DNA of 64,000 nucleotides from Cristatella mucedo (Eukaryota; Bryozoa; Phylactolaemata; Cristatellidae): NCBI GenBank assembly GCA_009760855.2, contig WPIO01000089.1, positions 1,260,001 to 1,324,000 of the forward strand, read 5' to 3'. Shown piece by piece: positions 40,338 to 51,029 of this stretch (position 1 is its first letter; each line of letters starts with the position of its first letter). The notes under the pieces were generated by a model. It saw only the letters and a program-made list of their open reading frames with translations, ran no database searches and was not told where the DNA came from. The position numbers and the translations under genes were made by a program.

Positions 40338-42514
40338 CCTCCCCTCACTAAGCAGCTAGTGCCGGTCACATTGGTGTAGGAAGTCCAACAGCCGTCGCAC
40401 AAATCGCGTGTTTATGTTTTCCCAGAGGTTTCGTCAGGAAATCTGCTGTTTTCCTCAGACCTGCAAAATACAGCATTGATAACACTATTATTGTAAATTT
40501 GACGGACAAAACAACGGTGCTGCACATCAATGTGCTTGGTTCTTGCATGATGTATCGGGTTTGCCACAATGGCTATGCAACCCTGATTGTCACTGTGTAT
40601 GGCAATAAGCTTCTTTTGTTCGAAACCCAACTCCTTAAAAAGCTGTCGAAGCCAGATGGCTTCACAAACCGCATGAATCAGTGCCATGTACTCAGCCTCT
40701 GTTGTTGACAAGGCGACAGTAGTTCGTCTCTTAGACGACCAGGTAATGCTGCCTCGACCAATGCTTAACACGTAGCCAGTAACAGAGCATCTCGTGCCCG
40801 GCTCATTTGCCCAGTCAGCATCACAATAGCCTCTTAAAAGTGCTTCTGGATCAGCACTCAGATTGAGTTACCAGTAGGCAGTCCATTATAGATAGCTTAG
40901 GATTTTCTTTACAGCTACCCAGTGCTGCGAGCACGGCTGGTTGGAGTAGCAACTGACAAGTTCTACAGCGGCTGCAATATCTGGACGTGTAGCAACGATC
41001 AGATACATTCAGCTCCCAACGGCGCTTCGGTAGGGGACTCGTTGCATGTAGTCAGCACGCTCTTCCCTATCTTGCATCATAGCTCTTGCAGGCTCGATGA
41101 GCACATCGACAGGCGTGGATACAGACTTACATGTATCCATGCGGTAGCGTTGTAGTATGTCCATAATGTAGCAAGTCTGGTTGAGAGTGACAACTTTGCA
41201 GGCTCGATCTCTGGTTATCTGGATTCCTAGAATCCAGTGAGCTTCTCCTAGATCCTTCAGAGCAAAGGCCTTCGAGAATCACTGCTTGGCAAAGGATAGA
41301 CCTATTGCTGTACCACAGAGAGCTAGGTCATCAATGTAAACAGCAATAAGTGCAATGGCACCACAGTCATCGCACCTGTAGAGGCTGTTGTCAGCCTCGA
41401 GCGAGCGAAAGGCCATGTCGCGAAGCTGCTTGTCAAGCTTTTTGTTCCAGGTACGCGTTGCTTGCTCTAGTGACGGTGACTGAGTGACTTTCTGAGCGGC
41501 CAGACGAGTTGTTCAGTATTTTCTCCGGGAATTACCTCTGGTAGTTCTAGGTAGATCTCTTCCTCAAGGTCACCGTGGATAAAAGCCATCTCGACTTCCA
41601 TTTGATGGATCTCTAGGTCCATCGTAGCAGCAATTGATAAGACGGCTCTCAGCGAGTTGAACTACATGACTGGTGCAAATGTCTCTGTGAAGTCAGTACC
41701 ATCTACCTGAGAATAGTCCTTAGCAATCGAACGAGCTGTATGGCAGTTTACTTACCCATCTGCATTTCGCTTCACTTTGAAGACAAATTTGTATCCGATG
41801 GTTTGCCTGCCCTCAGCTAGTTGGGTGACCTCATAGACATCATTCTAACGTAGGGAATCAAGTTCGTCATCAAAAGCAGCAGTCCACAAGGGTGCTTCTG
41901 TGCTGCTCAGTACATCGTGCAAGGTCTTGGGCTCATCGGTGCAAGCAATCAGCGCCTCAGCCTATGACCCTTACTCATCGTCATACAGTCTAGCAGGCCA
42001 TCAAGCTCGAGTTGATAGTCGTAGAGGTGCATCATCTAACTTTGCGGGAGCGTGTTGCAGGCTCAGGTTGAGCCGTAAATGCATTGTCAGTCGCAGCTTG
42101 GACTTGTTGCACAGACTCTGCTGGAGCTGTTTGTTTGAGGTGCTGCACAGCATCATCCCCTGGCACTGTAAACACTTTGTCAAAAAGAACTTTACGGCTA
42201 CTTAACATTCGCTGCGTTTCTGGGTCATACAACCGATAGCTCTTAGATCCAGAATCCTGATTATAGCCAAGAAAAATACAGCGTCTTGACTTTGGGTCAA
42301 GTTTAGACCGCAAGTGTGCTGGGATCAGTACACAACAGCTAAAGACGCGGAAATGAGACACGTCAGGCTTTGCACCACTCCAAGCCTCCTCGGGTGTCTT
42401 ACCAGGGGTGAACGGACATTCCCCCTCCCGACATTTCCTCCTCCCAACATTCCCCCTCCCGGACACCCCCCCCCCCGATAATTTTCCCCTGGGGTAGGAC
42501 ACACCCCCTGGGGT

Positions 42515-42680
42515 ATAGGGTTTAGCGTTTACGGTTGAGGTTTGAGGCTTTAGCGTTTAGCTTTTCAAAGTTTTAGGGTTTCGGATTTAGCGTTTAGAGT
42601 TTTAGGTTTAGCGTTTATGGTTTAGCGTTTAGGGTATATGGTTTTAGGGTTTAGGGCTTAGAGTTTAGGGTTTATAAACC
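42515..42680. repeat. Degenerate TTTAGGG / TTTAGCG repeats
   Basis: About 20 imperfect 7-bp units (TTTAGGG, TTTAGCG, TTTAGAG, TTTACGG) inside the inserted element, resembling a plant-type telomere repeat. Confidence 0.8.
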
Positions 42681-42929
42681 TATATATACTAATATGCGTT
42701 GTACGGAGTATCGTGATTGTTTGCATTTTTACTGCTCGTTTTTTCGTGATTGATCTACTTGGCTTATCAGTAGTTCATCGGAAAAAACCAAAGTACATTT
42801 TTTGTGATTAGACTACTCAAATGGACTGTGTAGTGCAAGGTCAACCGGTGAATGTTTCATACGGAATTAACAAAGCGTTCAATTATACTGAGTTAATTTG
42901 GTTTCAATAGAGCGTGAAATTCATTTGAT

Positions 42930-43012
42930 CACACACACACACACACGCACACTCGCGAGCGCGCGCGCGCGCGCGCACACACACACACACACACACATAT
43001 ATAAATATATAT
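42930..43012. repeat. (CA)n-(CG)n-(CA)n-(TA)n compound microsatellite
   Basis: Alternating purine-pyrimidine tract: CA run, GC run near 42,958-42,976, CA run, then AT run. It could adopt Z-DNA. It lies within the inserted element. Confidence 0.9.
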
Positions 43013-44958
43013 CTGCATTCATCAGCATAGGGTCAATGTCCATCGGGGTGGGGGAGATGTCGTAGGTTCCACCAAGGGGCAAATGTCCGGGGGTAATGTT
43101 CGGAGGGAAATGTCCTACATTCCTTACCAGGTATCGCCTTGTGGGTGCTGTGATTCTTTCTGTACACAGCTGTTGCCACTGCATCAGGCCAGAACTTCAG
43201 AGGTAACTGAGCATGATATAGCATTGACCTTGCTATCTCAGTGATTGTTCAGTTGCTGTGCTCAGCCACACTGTTCTGCTGTAGTATATAGAGTGCGGTC
43301 AGTTGATAAGCAATAACGGCCTCTTTCAGTATGGCGAGCATCTCATGAGACATATACTCACCACCATTGTTGGAGCGAAGCTCCTTCATAGGTGACCGCA
43401 ATCTTTTTAACTGCAGCCCTGTATTCTTTGAGAATTGTAGTCACTTTATCTTTGTGACGCGTTAAGTTTTTACCTTTGGATGATGCGAGGCATCATCAAT
43501 AAATGTCACAAGGAAACGATAGCGCGTAAGTGTCGAAACTGTCTTTATAGGACCTGAAACATCGGTGTGTGTAAGAGCAAGCAATTCAGTCTCTTTGGCA
43601 CTGCTTTTTACCTTTCGGACGGTGTTGGCACGCTGCTTTCCTTCTGCGAAGGTTCTGGATTGGCTTGGCTTGGCAGAAGTTGAGGTCCATGTGGTTAGAC
43701 TGGAAGTCTAGTCCGCCAACCATTGGTCTCCAGCATTGGTCTCCAGCTTATCCAGGCTTCCACCTGATATATGGTCGTACCGCTGGTGCCAAAGCTGAAG
43801 TTCGGCTTCGCGCCACGCAGTACCTACATGAAGCTGAATACGCACCGTACCCGTGCCGATCGCTTCAAGTACTTCTCCGTCACCCACCACGACACTGCGA
43901 TACATTTTCTCGCAGTGTGTAAAGAGTTCGGGCTCGTTGCACATATGTTGCGTGGCTCCAGAGTCTATCAGCCACTGCAGCTGTGATGGCAGCTGAAAGG
44001 AAGTTGAGTCAGCAGTGAAAGCGAATGAGTCCGAAGTCGTTGTATTGTCCTCAGATTTGATATTTTCATCTCGTTTCTTTTAGTAACACTGTGAGGCTCT
44101 GAGGCCGACTACCAAACAGTAATGACACTTTGCAGTAAACTTGAACGTGTGCTGCTTGCCGTGAATAGTAGGCGAAGCCGCTTTTCTGGCTTTCTAAGCT
44201 TCATTCGAAGCCGCAAGAGCCATCCGTTTCATGCTCTTGTAAAGGCAAGGTCGATTTTGCCGCCAAAAATGCTCATGCAACAGCCTACTCTGCACAAAGT
44301 CAAGCGTTAATTTGCGCATTTCCCTTGCTTCAAGGGTCATTATCAGTGGCTGCCACGACTCCGTAACTAATTAAGCATTCGGTGAACAATCTGTTCCTCC
44401 GGAATAGTGTCACCTGCGGCTTTAAACATGTTAGCAATCGACTTAACTTCGTTTGCCTAGTCCTGGACATTGTCACCTTCTGATATCCGAATAGATGCCA
44501 GCTTCTGATGTAGGAGTAGCCTACTCATCCGCGCTCTTGACGCGTATATATATGGCTTCCAGCTTCCGTCACGCCTCCGAAACCTTTTCCATGATTCCAA
44601 TACCGGAACTCATTAGCACAGAATCCGAGACAGCCATGACGAGTACAAACAAAGCCTTCGCCGTGCGCCAGTCAAACTCTCGCTGTGCCTTACCGTCATC
44701 TCCTTCGTCTTTCTTGCAGCTCTTGCCACCAAGAGGTTCGACATCTACGGGCCGGGCCGGGCCGTCTCTCGTCCCCGTTTACGACACCCCACAGGTCGTT
44801 GGCGATGAAGTAGAACTTTGCCCGCGTACTCCACAGCTGCCAATGTCCATCGGTAAACTTCTTTAAGCCAACGACGGTAGTGAACGCTGGGCCCATAACC
44901 TGCGAGACAAAGCGCTGCCGTGAAGCCATTGACCAGCCAATGGTCGAGAAAGTTATGA

Positions 44959-45312
44959 TGTTTAATCACGTGGCCGACAAACAGAACTCGGACCGTAGCA
45001 AATACGAACAAAGAATAAGCAGCAAATGGGTCCAATATATAGTAGGCCTAAATGATTCCTATTGACTCAGCAAGTCATAATGCAAACTAATCTTAATACT
45101 ATTGGCTTCTTCTGACCACGCTCTGACCAGCCTGATCAGCCGTAGCTGATTTGACCTTGGCAGAGGCCTATTGGCTTAGGTACACGTGATCTGCAGCCAA
45201 TCAGCAGTGGTCTGCAGCACCGAAAATAGCCGTGGTGTCCGGAGTCAGTGCTGCACTGCAGATCAAGGTGAAATCTCCCGGCACAATGGCTGTGAAGCGG
45301 ATTCAGCCAAAA
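44959..45312 (-). repeat. Copia element 5' LTR
   Basis: Similar to 39,981-40,337 from TGTTTAAT to GATTCAGCCAA. The outer end reads CCAAAA instead of CCAACA, so the terminal CA has mutated. Numerous substitutions and small indels relative to the 3' LTR indicate an old insertion. Confidence 0.85.
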
Positions 45313-45734
45313 AATCATAGACTGTGGTTCCTCCGGATCCTAATTATCACAAGTAAAGAGAGGCTAGAAACCTATAACTACTTTCATTACCCAGATTCAC
45401 TGGCAGTGGCTCGGATTTTAGTACGTGCAGACCAAAAGGAATCGTAGTGGGGGATATTCTGCTCTATAACCAATAGTATTCAATTCAAGTTTGCCTAGAT
45501 CAATGATGCAGACAGATAATAAGTTGCCCGAAAGAGATTATTAGGAATGCCACAAATTTTGCCTGTGCAGCAAGTTTGTCTCAAGAAAAAGAAAGCAAAA
45601 TTCCTGATACAAGACTATGATTTGCTAAATAAACCTTGCAGTAATCATCGTGAACTGTCTGTCGACATTTTGGTCTGCATTATGACCAGCTATTAACTTA
45701 AAATTCGGCTAAACCTTGGTGACGTAAGGGGCTT
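45313..45734. other. No gene recognised
   Basis: AT-rich sequence with no supported feature. Confidence 0.35.
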
Positions 45735-45880
45735 CCACTGCACGACCCGGGTCGCGGATCCGAGATCTCCGGCAGAAAATCTCTGATGCACGCTGAAAGT
45801 TGTGCCGATAGCCTTTTAGGCTCTTCTGTCGCTATGCAAATGAGGACGTAGAAACAGCCGAAAGGCAGTTTCTTATGAAT
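45735..45880 (+). repeat. tRNA-derived SINE relic, second family
   Basis: GTCGCGGATCCGAGATCTCC in the B-box position, then GCCGATAGCCTTTTAGGCTC, TTCTGTCGCTATGCAAATGA. Diverged head. Confidence 0.5.
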
Positions 45881-46045
45881 TTACATTCGGCTGTTAATGT
45901 AGCCCGATATCAGCGACACTGGTAAATTTAACGCGTCCACACGACGACGCCACGACGATTTATTTCTCCAACAGAGTCAGCTACCAAAACCATCGTGACC
46001 TCCATTCCCCACCCCCTGCTACCGAAACCACCCCTGATCGTAAAG

Positions 46046-46215
46046 ACCCATCGACAGGCCAAACACCAGCCACACCGCGATCATCAAGACCATAAATGTC
46101 GACCGGCCATAAACCAACCATAGCACAATCGACAAGGTCATTGATGTCGACTGGTCCCAAAAGCACAGCATCGAGATCAACAAGGTAATAAATGTCAACT
46201 GGCCATAAATTGGCC
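46046..46215. repeat. About 50-bp imperfect tandem repeat, three units
   Basis: Units share CATAAATGTCGAC / CATTGATGTCGAC / AATAAATGTCAAC followed by a CGGCCATAA-like stretch, at a period near 50 bp. Confidence 0.7.
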
Positions 46216-46477
46216 GCGAACCCCGCGATCTAAGATTGCATCTCGAGCTATTGGTGCAGCGCAAACAGAAAAGAAAGCGCATGATGCGACCGAAAAGCAC
46301 GACACTGCAAGCTGTCGCAGTGTAGACTAGGGGTCAAGCAACGGTAATAAAACAGGAAAGACAACATACCAAGCGTAAGAAAGTACAACACCACATGACA
46401 TTGCATGCCGCAAACAAAACTGTATGGCAGGCACCGAGCTTAGTTTGTCATTGCTATTATGTGACTGTCTTGGTAAG

Positions 46478-46642
46478 CCACGATGGCATGCTTGGTAAGG
46501 CGGTTTTCTTCACGACCTCGATCCCGAGGGCGTGGGTTCGAATCCTGCAGCAGGCCTTCGTTTATTGACGCTGCAAGAGGTGATGATAGCCTTTAGGAAT
46601 CTTCTGCCGCTATACAAAGACAGGCTGCTAAATCAGCCAGTG
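46478..46642 (+). repeat. tRNA-derived SINE, second family
   Basis: A-box-like TGGCATGCTTGGTAAGGCGG, B box GGTTCGAATCC (46,535-46,545, a perfect match to the tRNA consensus), then GGTGATGATAGCC and CGCTATACAAAGA, ending GGCTGCTAAATCAGCC. Confidence 0.72.
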
Positions 46643-46649
46643 CGTATGT

Positions 46650-48340
46650 CTCAGACGGCTCTTTGGAGGAGGCTCTCGCATCAGCGCGACCTTCATCAAT
46701 CGATCGGCATCGTAGGTAAGTTTTTCGGCACTGCTGGAGCATTGCTTGGGCCATATGCTCACTTTAGCTCCGAGATTCCTCCTCCTCCTCTCCGAACGGG
46801 TCTTCAGGAGCTTAGCTCCCTGGCCGTCATCGCCGCACCTGTTGTCGCGTAGCCACACCAAGAGACACGACGACACTACGATGATGTATTTCTCGTAAGT
46901 GCACCAGCCGCCGGAACTAGAACGTCCGAACTCCACGCGGCGGGTTCTCACTCTCCTCCTTCTACATCGACCCTTGGTCATTAAGTCCCATCAACGGGCT
47001 ATAAACTGACCGCAGTTTATAAATCAGCTCTCACTTCATAATTTCGTGCGGAAAATCTGAATTTTTCGGACAAAGCGTGCTAGTCAAATAGAGTGAGAGC
47101 GCTCGTCGGAGTGAAAATGCCCGCTAATTGATCTCGCTCTACCCATACAATTCAGTGAGATACAAACCACGGAGAAGCTTTGAATGCCAAGGCAAGGAAA
47201 ACTTGGTCTCTTACGTCATCTCGCTTTTCATGACTTACTTCGGCGATTACCGCTCTCGAGTCGGCAGCAGCTACTAGTGCAGTCTAAGCTCAGCACCATA
47301 TATAGACTGGGCCTGATCATAAGCTCACACTTCCGGCACGGATGGGGGCACGATGAGTCACGGCAGTTCGCGAACTAGTCTAGCCGGCTATGCGGAGGCC
47401 AAAACGCCTATCTGACTAAAAGCAGAGTGACTAGGCGAACAACGGCAATTGACTTACCATGTGCGCACAAATGGCTGAATATTGCTATCGCATATGATAG
47501 CAGCTCATTTCACTGAAAAGGATCGTGGTATCGAAAATTAATAGAGGCGTCACCTTCATCGTCAAGTGATGAATGCCTGCTTTTCATTCTATTGGATTGG
47601 CTCCTTCGCATAGACAGCCAATGCACAGACACCTTGCTCAGCTAATTCTTTGAGGAGCACTTACCCTCTGTGTATAGACTAGAGCAGGCGTTACTGTCAG
47701 CTTCTTATGCAGAAAAACCAGCGGCTTCAATAGGCAATTAGATATAAACTTTCAGATCAACCTGCACTTTAGATTTTCGCATTCACTGCAGCTTTAATAT
47801 GTTCAAAATAAACTGTGTACTTCTTAATTCTCATTAAATGAGGACCGCTTCCCTACTTGAGAACCAATGGGAGGCCTGCGATGGACGCCATAACTAGATA
47901 ATTAGTCCGGCATTCAGTAGTGGCTGCCGCATCAATTCTGTGCTTAAAAAAAGTTAAGATAAGCAGATTAAAGAACCGCGTTACTTGTTGGGTGCATCGC
48001 GCCAGCTTCGTGCCGTAGCAGAGGCACACCAAGGGGGGGGATTAGGGGACGTATGGGCCCGGGCGCTGGATCAGGAGCGCTGCGCCTGGCCCCCGAAATG
48101 GGTGTCAAATATTGTTTGGGGGCACCATCTGTGCAGTTCGTCCCAGTGCGAACAATATCCTAGGAACGCCTCTTTGCCGTAGACGGCGAGGATGTAGTTT
48201 CAAAGCTGCGTGGTGCGATGGCGCCTCGCCACAATAATAAGTAATTGTGCAGGGCACAGCAACAAGTTTACCAATTGGCGCTGGTAGGCTTGCAGTCACC
48301 CGGCCGCACATCTCTTACTGGACTGTGGGAGCCCAGGAGG
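46650..48340. other. No gene recognised
   Basis: No frame here reads as a known protein. There is a G run at 48,034. Low-copy repeats may be present but cannot be identified by eye. Confidence 0.35.
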
Positions 48341-48344
48341 TAAG

Positions 48345-48487
48345 GAGGTAAGGTACTCGCTCTTCCCGACCGACGTGGGTTTGAATACTGCAGCTGGGTG
48401 ATTCTTTCTTGCCAACTGCATCCGCTGGTGATAGCCGAAATAACTCTTCTGCCGCTATACAAATGAGGCTGTTCAATCAGCCGAGAT
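48345..48487 (+). repeat. tRNA-derived SINE, second family
   Basis: B-box-like GGGTTTGAATACTGCAGC, then GCTGGTGATAGCCGAAATAA, CGCTATACAAATGAGGCTGT and TCAATCAGCC followed by a T run. Confidence 0.65.
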
Positions 48488-48825
48488 TTTTTTTTAACGT
48501 GAGCCTAAATGAAAGCCGAGTAACTACAAGAAGCTGTTACCGTGCAGACAATAAGGTAAGTCCCAAAGATGAATCCTTCGTCGTCCGAACATGAGTAGAA
48601 GGATTAGAAACTGAAGTATCATCACGGGACCTATATAATTTAGTAGTCACTGTCAGCAAAAATAAAAAAAGCTACTGCAGCATTTACGTCAACTCTAAGC
48701 TTTCCTGTTAGAATAGCTTGTCGTTCACGATTTACGCGAGCGAGATGCTTGGCTGGGTTCACTAAGTGGCTGGGCTTGAGTGGGCTTGAGTGGTTGCCCC
48801 TTTCAACGTTCACCATGGAATTCGC

Positions 48826-49026
48826 AAGTCAATCCTCGGACGTCCAGCGGTCATGTCCGGTGAGTCCACACTCCCTGTATCTACGGTATGTCCCACACTC
48901 AGTCCAAGCTCGTTGAAGTCTGCCTACAGACAGCGCTGTACGAACAGGCTGACGAACAGGCCGAGCTGCTGATAGTGATGTCGCCACCATCAGATATAGT
49001 GCTATAACTGTCAGTACCATCTTCAT
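48826..49026 (-). CDS. Small open frame with a signal-peptide-like start (hypothetical)
   Basis: A 65-residue minus-strand frame begins MKMVLTVIALYLMVATSLSA, a textbook secretory leader (basic start, hydrophobic core, small residues before a plausible cleavage after SAA). The rest is Arg-rich with two cysteines (WTECGTYRRYREC) and a stop after TSED. A perfect TGACGTCA (49,049-49,056) and a CATAAAAA stretch lie just upstream, but the TATA-like element is too close to the ATG to be its promoter. It matches no family I know. It could be a small secreted peptide or chance. Confidence 0.25.
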
Positions 49027-49954
49027 TCCTAAGTTTTTATGAAGTCAATGACGTCAAGAAATTGCCCACGTCACCAATGAAATAGCAACATGGACAAATG
49101 CCCTAGCCATAGAAATTGTTGAATTATTAAAGCATAAAATTCTTCTCATTCTTGCGCTAACTTGAAGCACTTACAAACAGCATTAATACAGCATAGCTCA
49201 CAGCTGCCCCAAGCCAGCCAGGGCTGCGAGTCTCGAGGGACGCTACCGCTCAATAATCCTTAACAGCCGTCCCGACAGTCGCGTGGCTCCTCGGCTGACA
49301 TCGACGCGCTAATTTTGATCGTTGTAGAGAAGGCAGCATATAACTCTTCGCGTACAAGAATTCATTACTTATTACGATTTCCTGCCTGTCTTTCCACAGG
49401 AGAACGAGACATTCTCTCATTAGTAAAAAGTGGGGCGTCGACAGCACCGACTTACTTCCAGCGGCGGCAGTCCTTAGCTATCTATCGCCTGGGCTACAGC
49501 TTCACACAAAGCGTAGCGGCGTAAGAAGCTGTTTGATATTTTCCTTCTCTTCTCTTCACGCTTCCGTGAGCTTATGCACGCTCTTCAATTACCTTTTGGA
49601 TTTATCGGAAAGTTGTCCTCGCTCGGTCGGTCTTACGAGAGCAAAATCTAGCGGCAGATGGATTTGAGGTGGTCTTTGGTCAAACCAAGGTAACAACTTC
49701 AGAAACCTCAGTTATACCTACCACTGATTGAATGCCTTCCTTTGGTCGTACGCCATGGGTGTGGCTAGGGTCTGGAATGCACATTATAGGGGGTGTGGCA
49801 TGAGGGTGTTGGCAAATTTTTGTATGAGCGTCGAACCCTAACCTTGAGAGATGCGGCACAAGCTCAACATTGTTCTTACAAATCTGAAATTGGATGGCAG
49901 CAAGCTTTCTCAAATTGAATGCCGGTAAAGCCAACTAACTAGTTATGGGCAAAC
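49027..49954. other. No gene recognised
   Basis: AT-rich sequence. Nothing can be supported beyond the TGACGTCA motif at 49,049. Confidence 0.3.
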
Positions 49955-50880
49955 CTAGCGTGACTCGAAACTTCCAAAATGTAACGCTCAAAATGGGCTT
50001 TGCCAGCATATCTCCTGGTATATCTGCACAAAATCTAGGTGTCCTGTTCCAAAGTGACCTTTCACTACACAGCCGCATTAGCTCTAAAGTAAAGCCTGCA
50101 TAGTTTAAGCTACAAGAAATTTCTAAAATTCGGGCTTTCTTAGACAGGGATACTACATCCAAATTGCTCCATGCATTTATGCCATCCCGTATTGACTTCT
50201 GTAACTCACTGCGTGCTGGTCTACCAGCTTGCGAAATCAGGAACATGCAGTTGGCGAGAATCTTTGCAACCAGGCTTGTCTGTCGTAAGCGTCGCAATTG
50301 CCACATCACACCACTTCTAGCCTACCAGCACTGTCTCTAATCAAGCAGCATCAATGCAACAACTTCAAGGTTCTGTCGCTAACTTTTAGGTCCATTCAGT
50401 CTTTTGCTCCAGCCTATTTGAACTACTCCCCTACCAGGCTAGGCATTAAACTGTGAGCTATTCTGACTCATACTGTTTAGCTATACCTTGGACGAACCTA
50501 AAATCCTTTGGAGACCGTGCCATCAGCTCATGTGCTCCCAAAGCCTGGACCTCACTTCCGACTGGCGTCACGACATACTACTCTGACTTGACGACATTTA
50601 AAAAGAATCCAACAACTCACCTGTTTATCCCAGCCCTTAGTGGATATTGTTATTCGTCCTTTGTCTGCTTATGCGCGCTGACAGTGTGCATGCTACCACT
50701 AACGATATTTTACAAGCTGACACTGTGCATGTCACCTGTTTTGCCATTTGACGTCGTGCATGCTGTCACTAATAATTTGATCACGCTACCTTTATACCTT
50801 TACACCGTATGTAATGTCTAGAAAAAATTACATTTCTCTGAGTGTGATATACAAAGGTGTTGTTATTTCTGGAATCAGGC
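49955..50880 (+). mobile_element. CR1/L2-like LINE, 3' half of reverse transcriptase and tail
   Basis: Reads LGVLFQSDLSLHSRISSKVK, then FLDRDTTSKLLHAFMPSRID, FCNSLRAGLPACEIRNMQLA and ATRLVCRKRRNCHITPLLAY, the classic thumb/carboxy segment of CR1/L2 reverse transcriptases. LKSFGDRAISSCAPKAW with SLPT follows. Several stops are present. The 3' end has TTCTCTGAGTGTGATATACA and a short ATT-like terminus. Opposite orientation to the 8-11 kb copy. Confidence 0.82.
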
Positions 50881-50966
50881 TTCGATTCGCATTCATCGAA
50901 GGAGCAACGATACCAAGATGGCTTCTTCAACCCTTCTAAAACCGTTTTGTATTCCTCGTTTTTCTT

Positions 50967-51028
50967 AAGTATGAACATATCTGCACCGAAATGGCCGTAA
51001 GTATGAACATATCTGCACCGAAATGGCC
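50967..51028 (+). repeat. 30-bp direct repeat, two identical copies
   Basis: AAGTATGAACATATCTGCAC plus CGAAATGGCC occurs at 50,967-50,996 and 50,999-51,028 (period 32). Confidence 0.88.
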
Positions 51029-51029
51029 C

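Larger units (their letters stand above)
42406..43122. mobile_element. 717-bp insertion in the copia integrase with 9-bp target duplication
   Basis: CTTACCAGG flanks the insert at 42,397-42,405 and 43,123-43,131. Removing the insert and one copy restores the copia reading THKAIPGKTPEEAWSG. Both ends carry repeated GACATT-CCCC-type motifs in inverted orientation (left GGACATTCCCCCTCCCGACA; right, on the minus strand, GGACATTTCCCTCCGAACAT). This suggests a non-autonomous DNA transposon. A 9-bp duplication is typical of Mutator-like elements, but no transposase is present and the superfamily is unproven. Confidence 0.75.
39981..45312 (-). mobile_element. Ty1/copia retrotransposon, decayed, with nested insertion
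   Basis: Minus strand, order gag-protease-integrase-RT-RNase H as in copia. Gag near 44,929-44,700 has WQLWSTRAKFYFIANDLWGV. A zinc knuckle (CHYC...C) has lost its histidine. The protease motif WLIDSGATQHMC is near 43,950, and GAG-pre-integrase WHQRYDHISGGSLD near 43,760. The integrase HAQLPLKFWPDAVATAVY is at 43,220-43,170, and its C-terminal part (FRVFSCCVLIP, IFLGYN) at 42,400-42,200. RT YIDD is near 41,330, and RNase H STTEAEYMAL with HIDVQH at 40,771-40,412. Stops and frameshifts interrupt it throughout, and the LTRs are visibly diverged. It is an old, inactive copy. No target-site duplication was found. Confidence 0.9.

Noticed and set aside
39976-45317. Target-site duplication of the copia element
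   Set aside because: The 5-6 bases outside the two LTRs (TTACGG on the left, AATCAT on the right) do not match.
46478-46642. True tRNA gene
   Set aside because: A- and B-box-like motifs are present, but no cloverleaf with acceptor-stem pairing can be folded, and the sequence continues into a family-specific SINE body.
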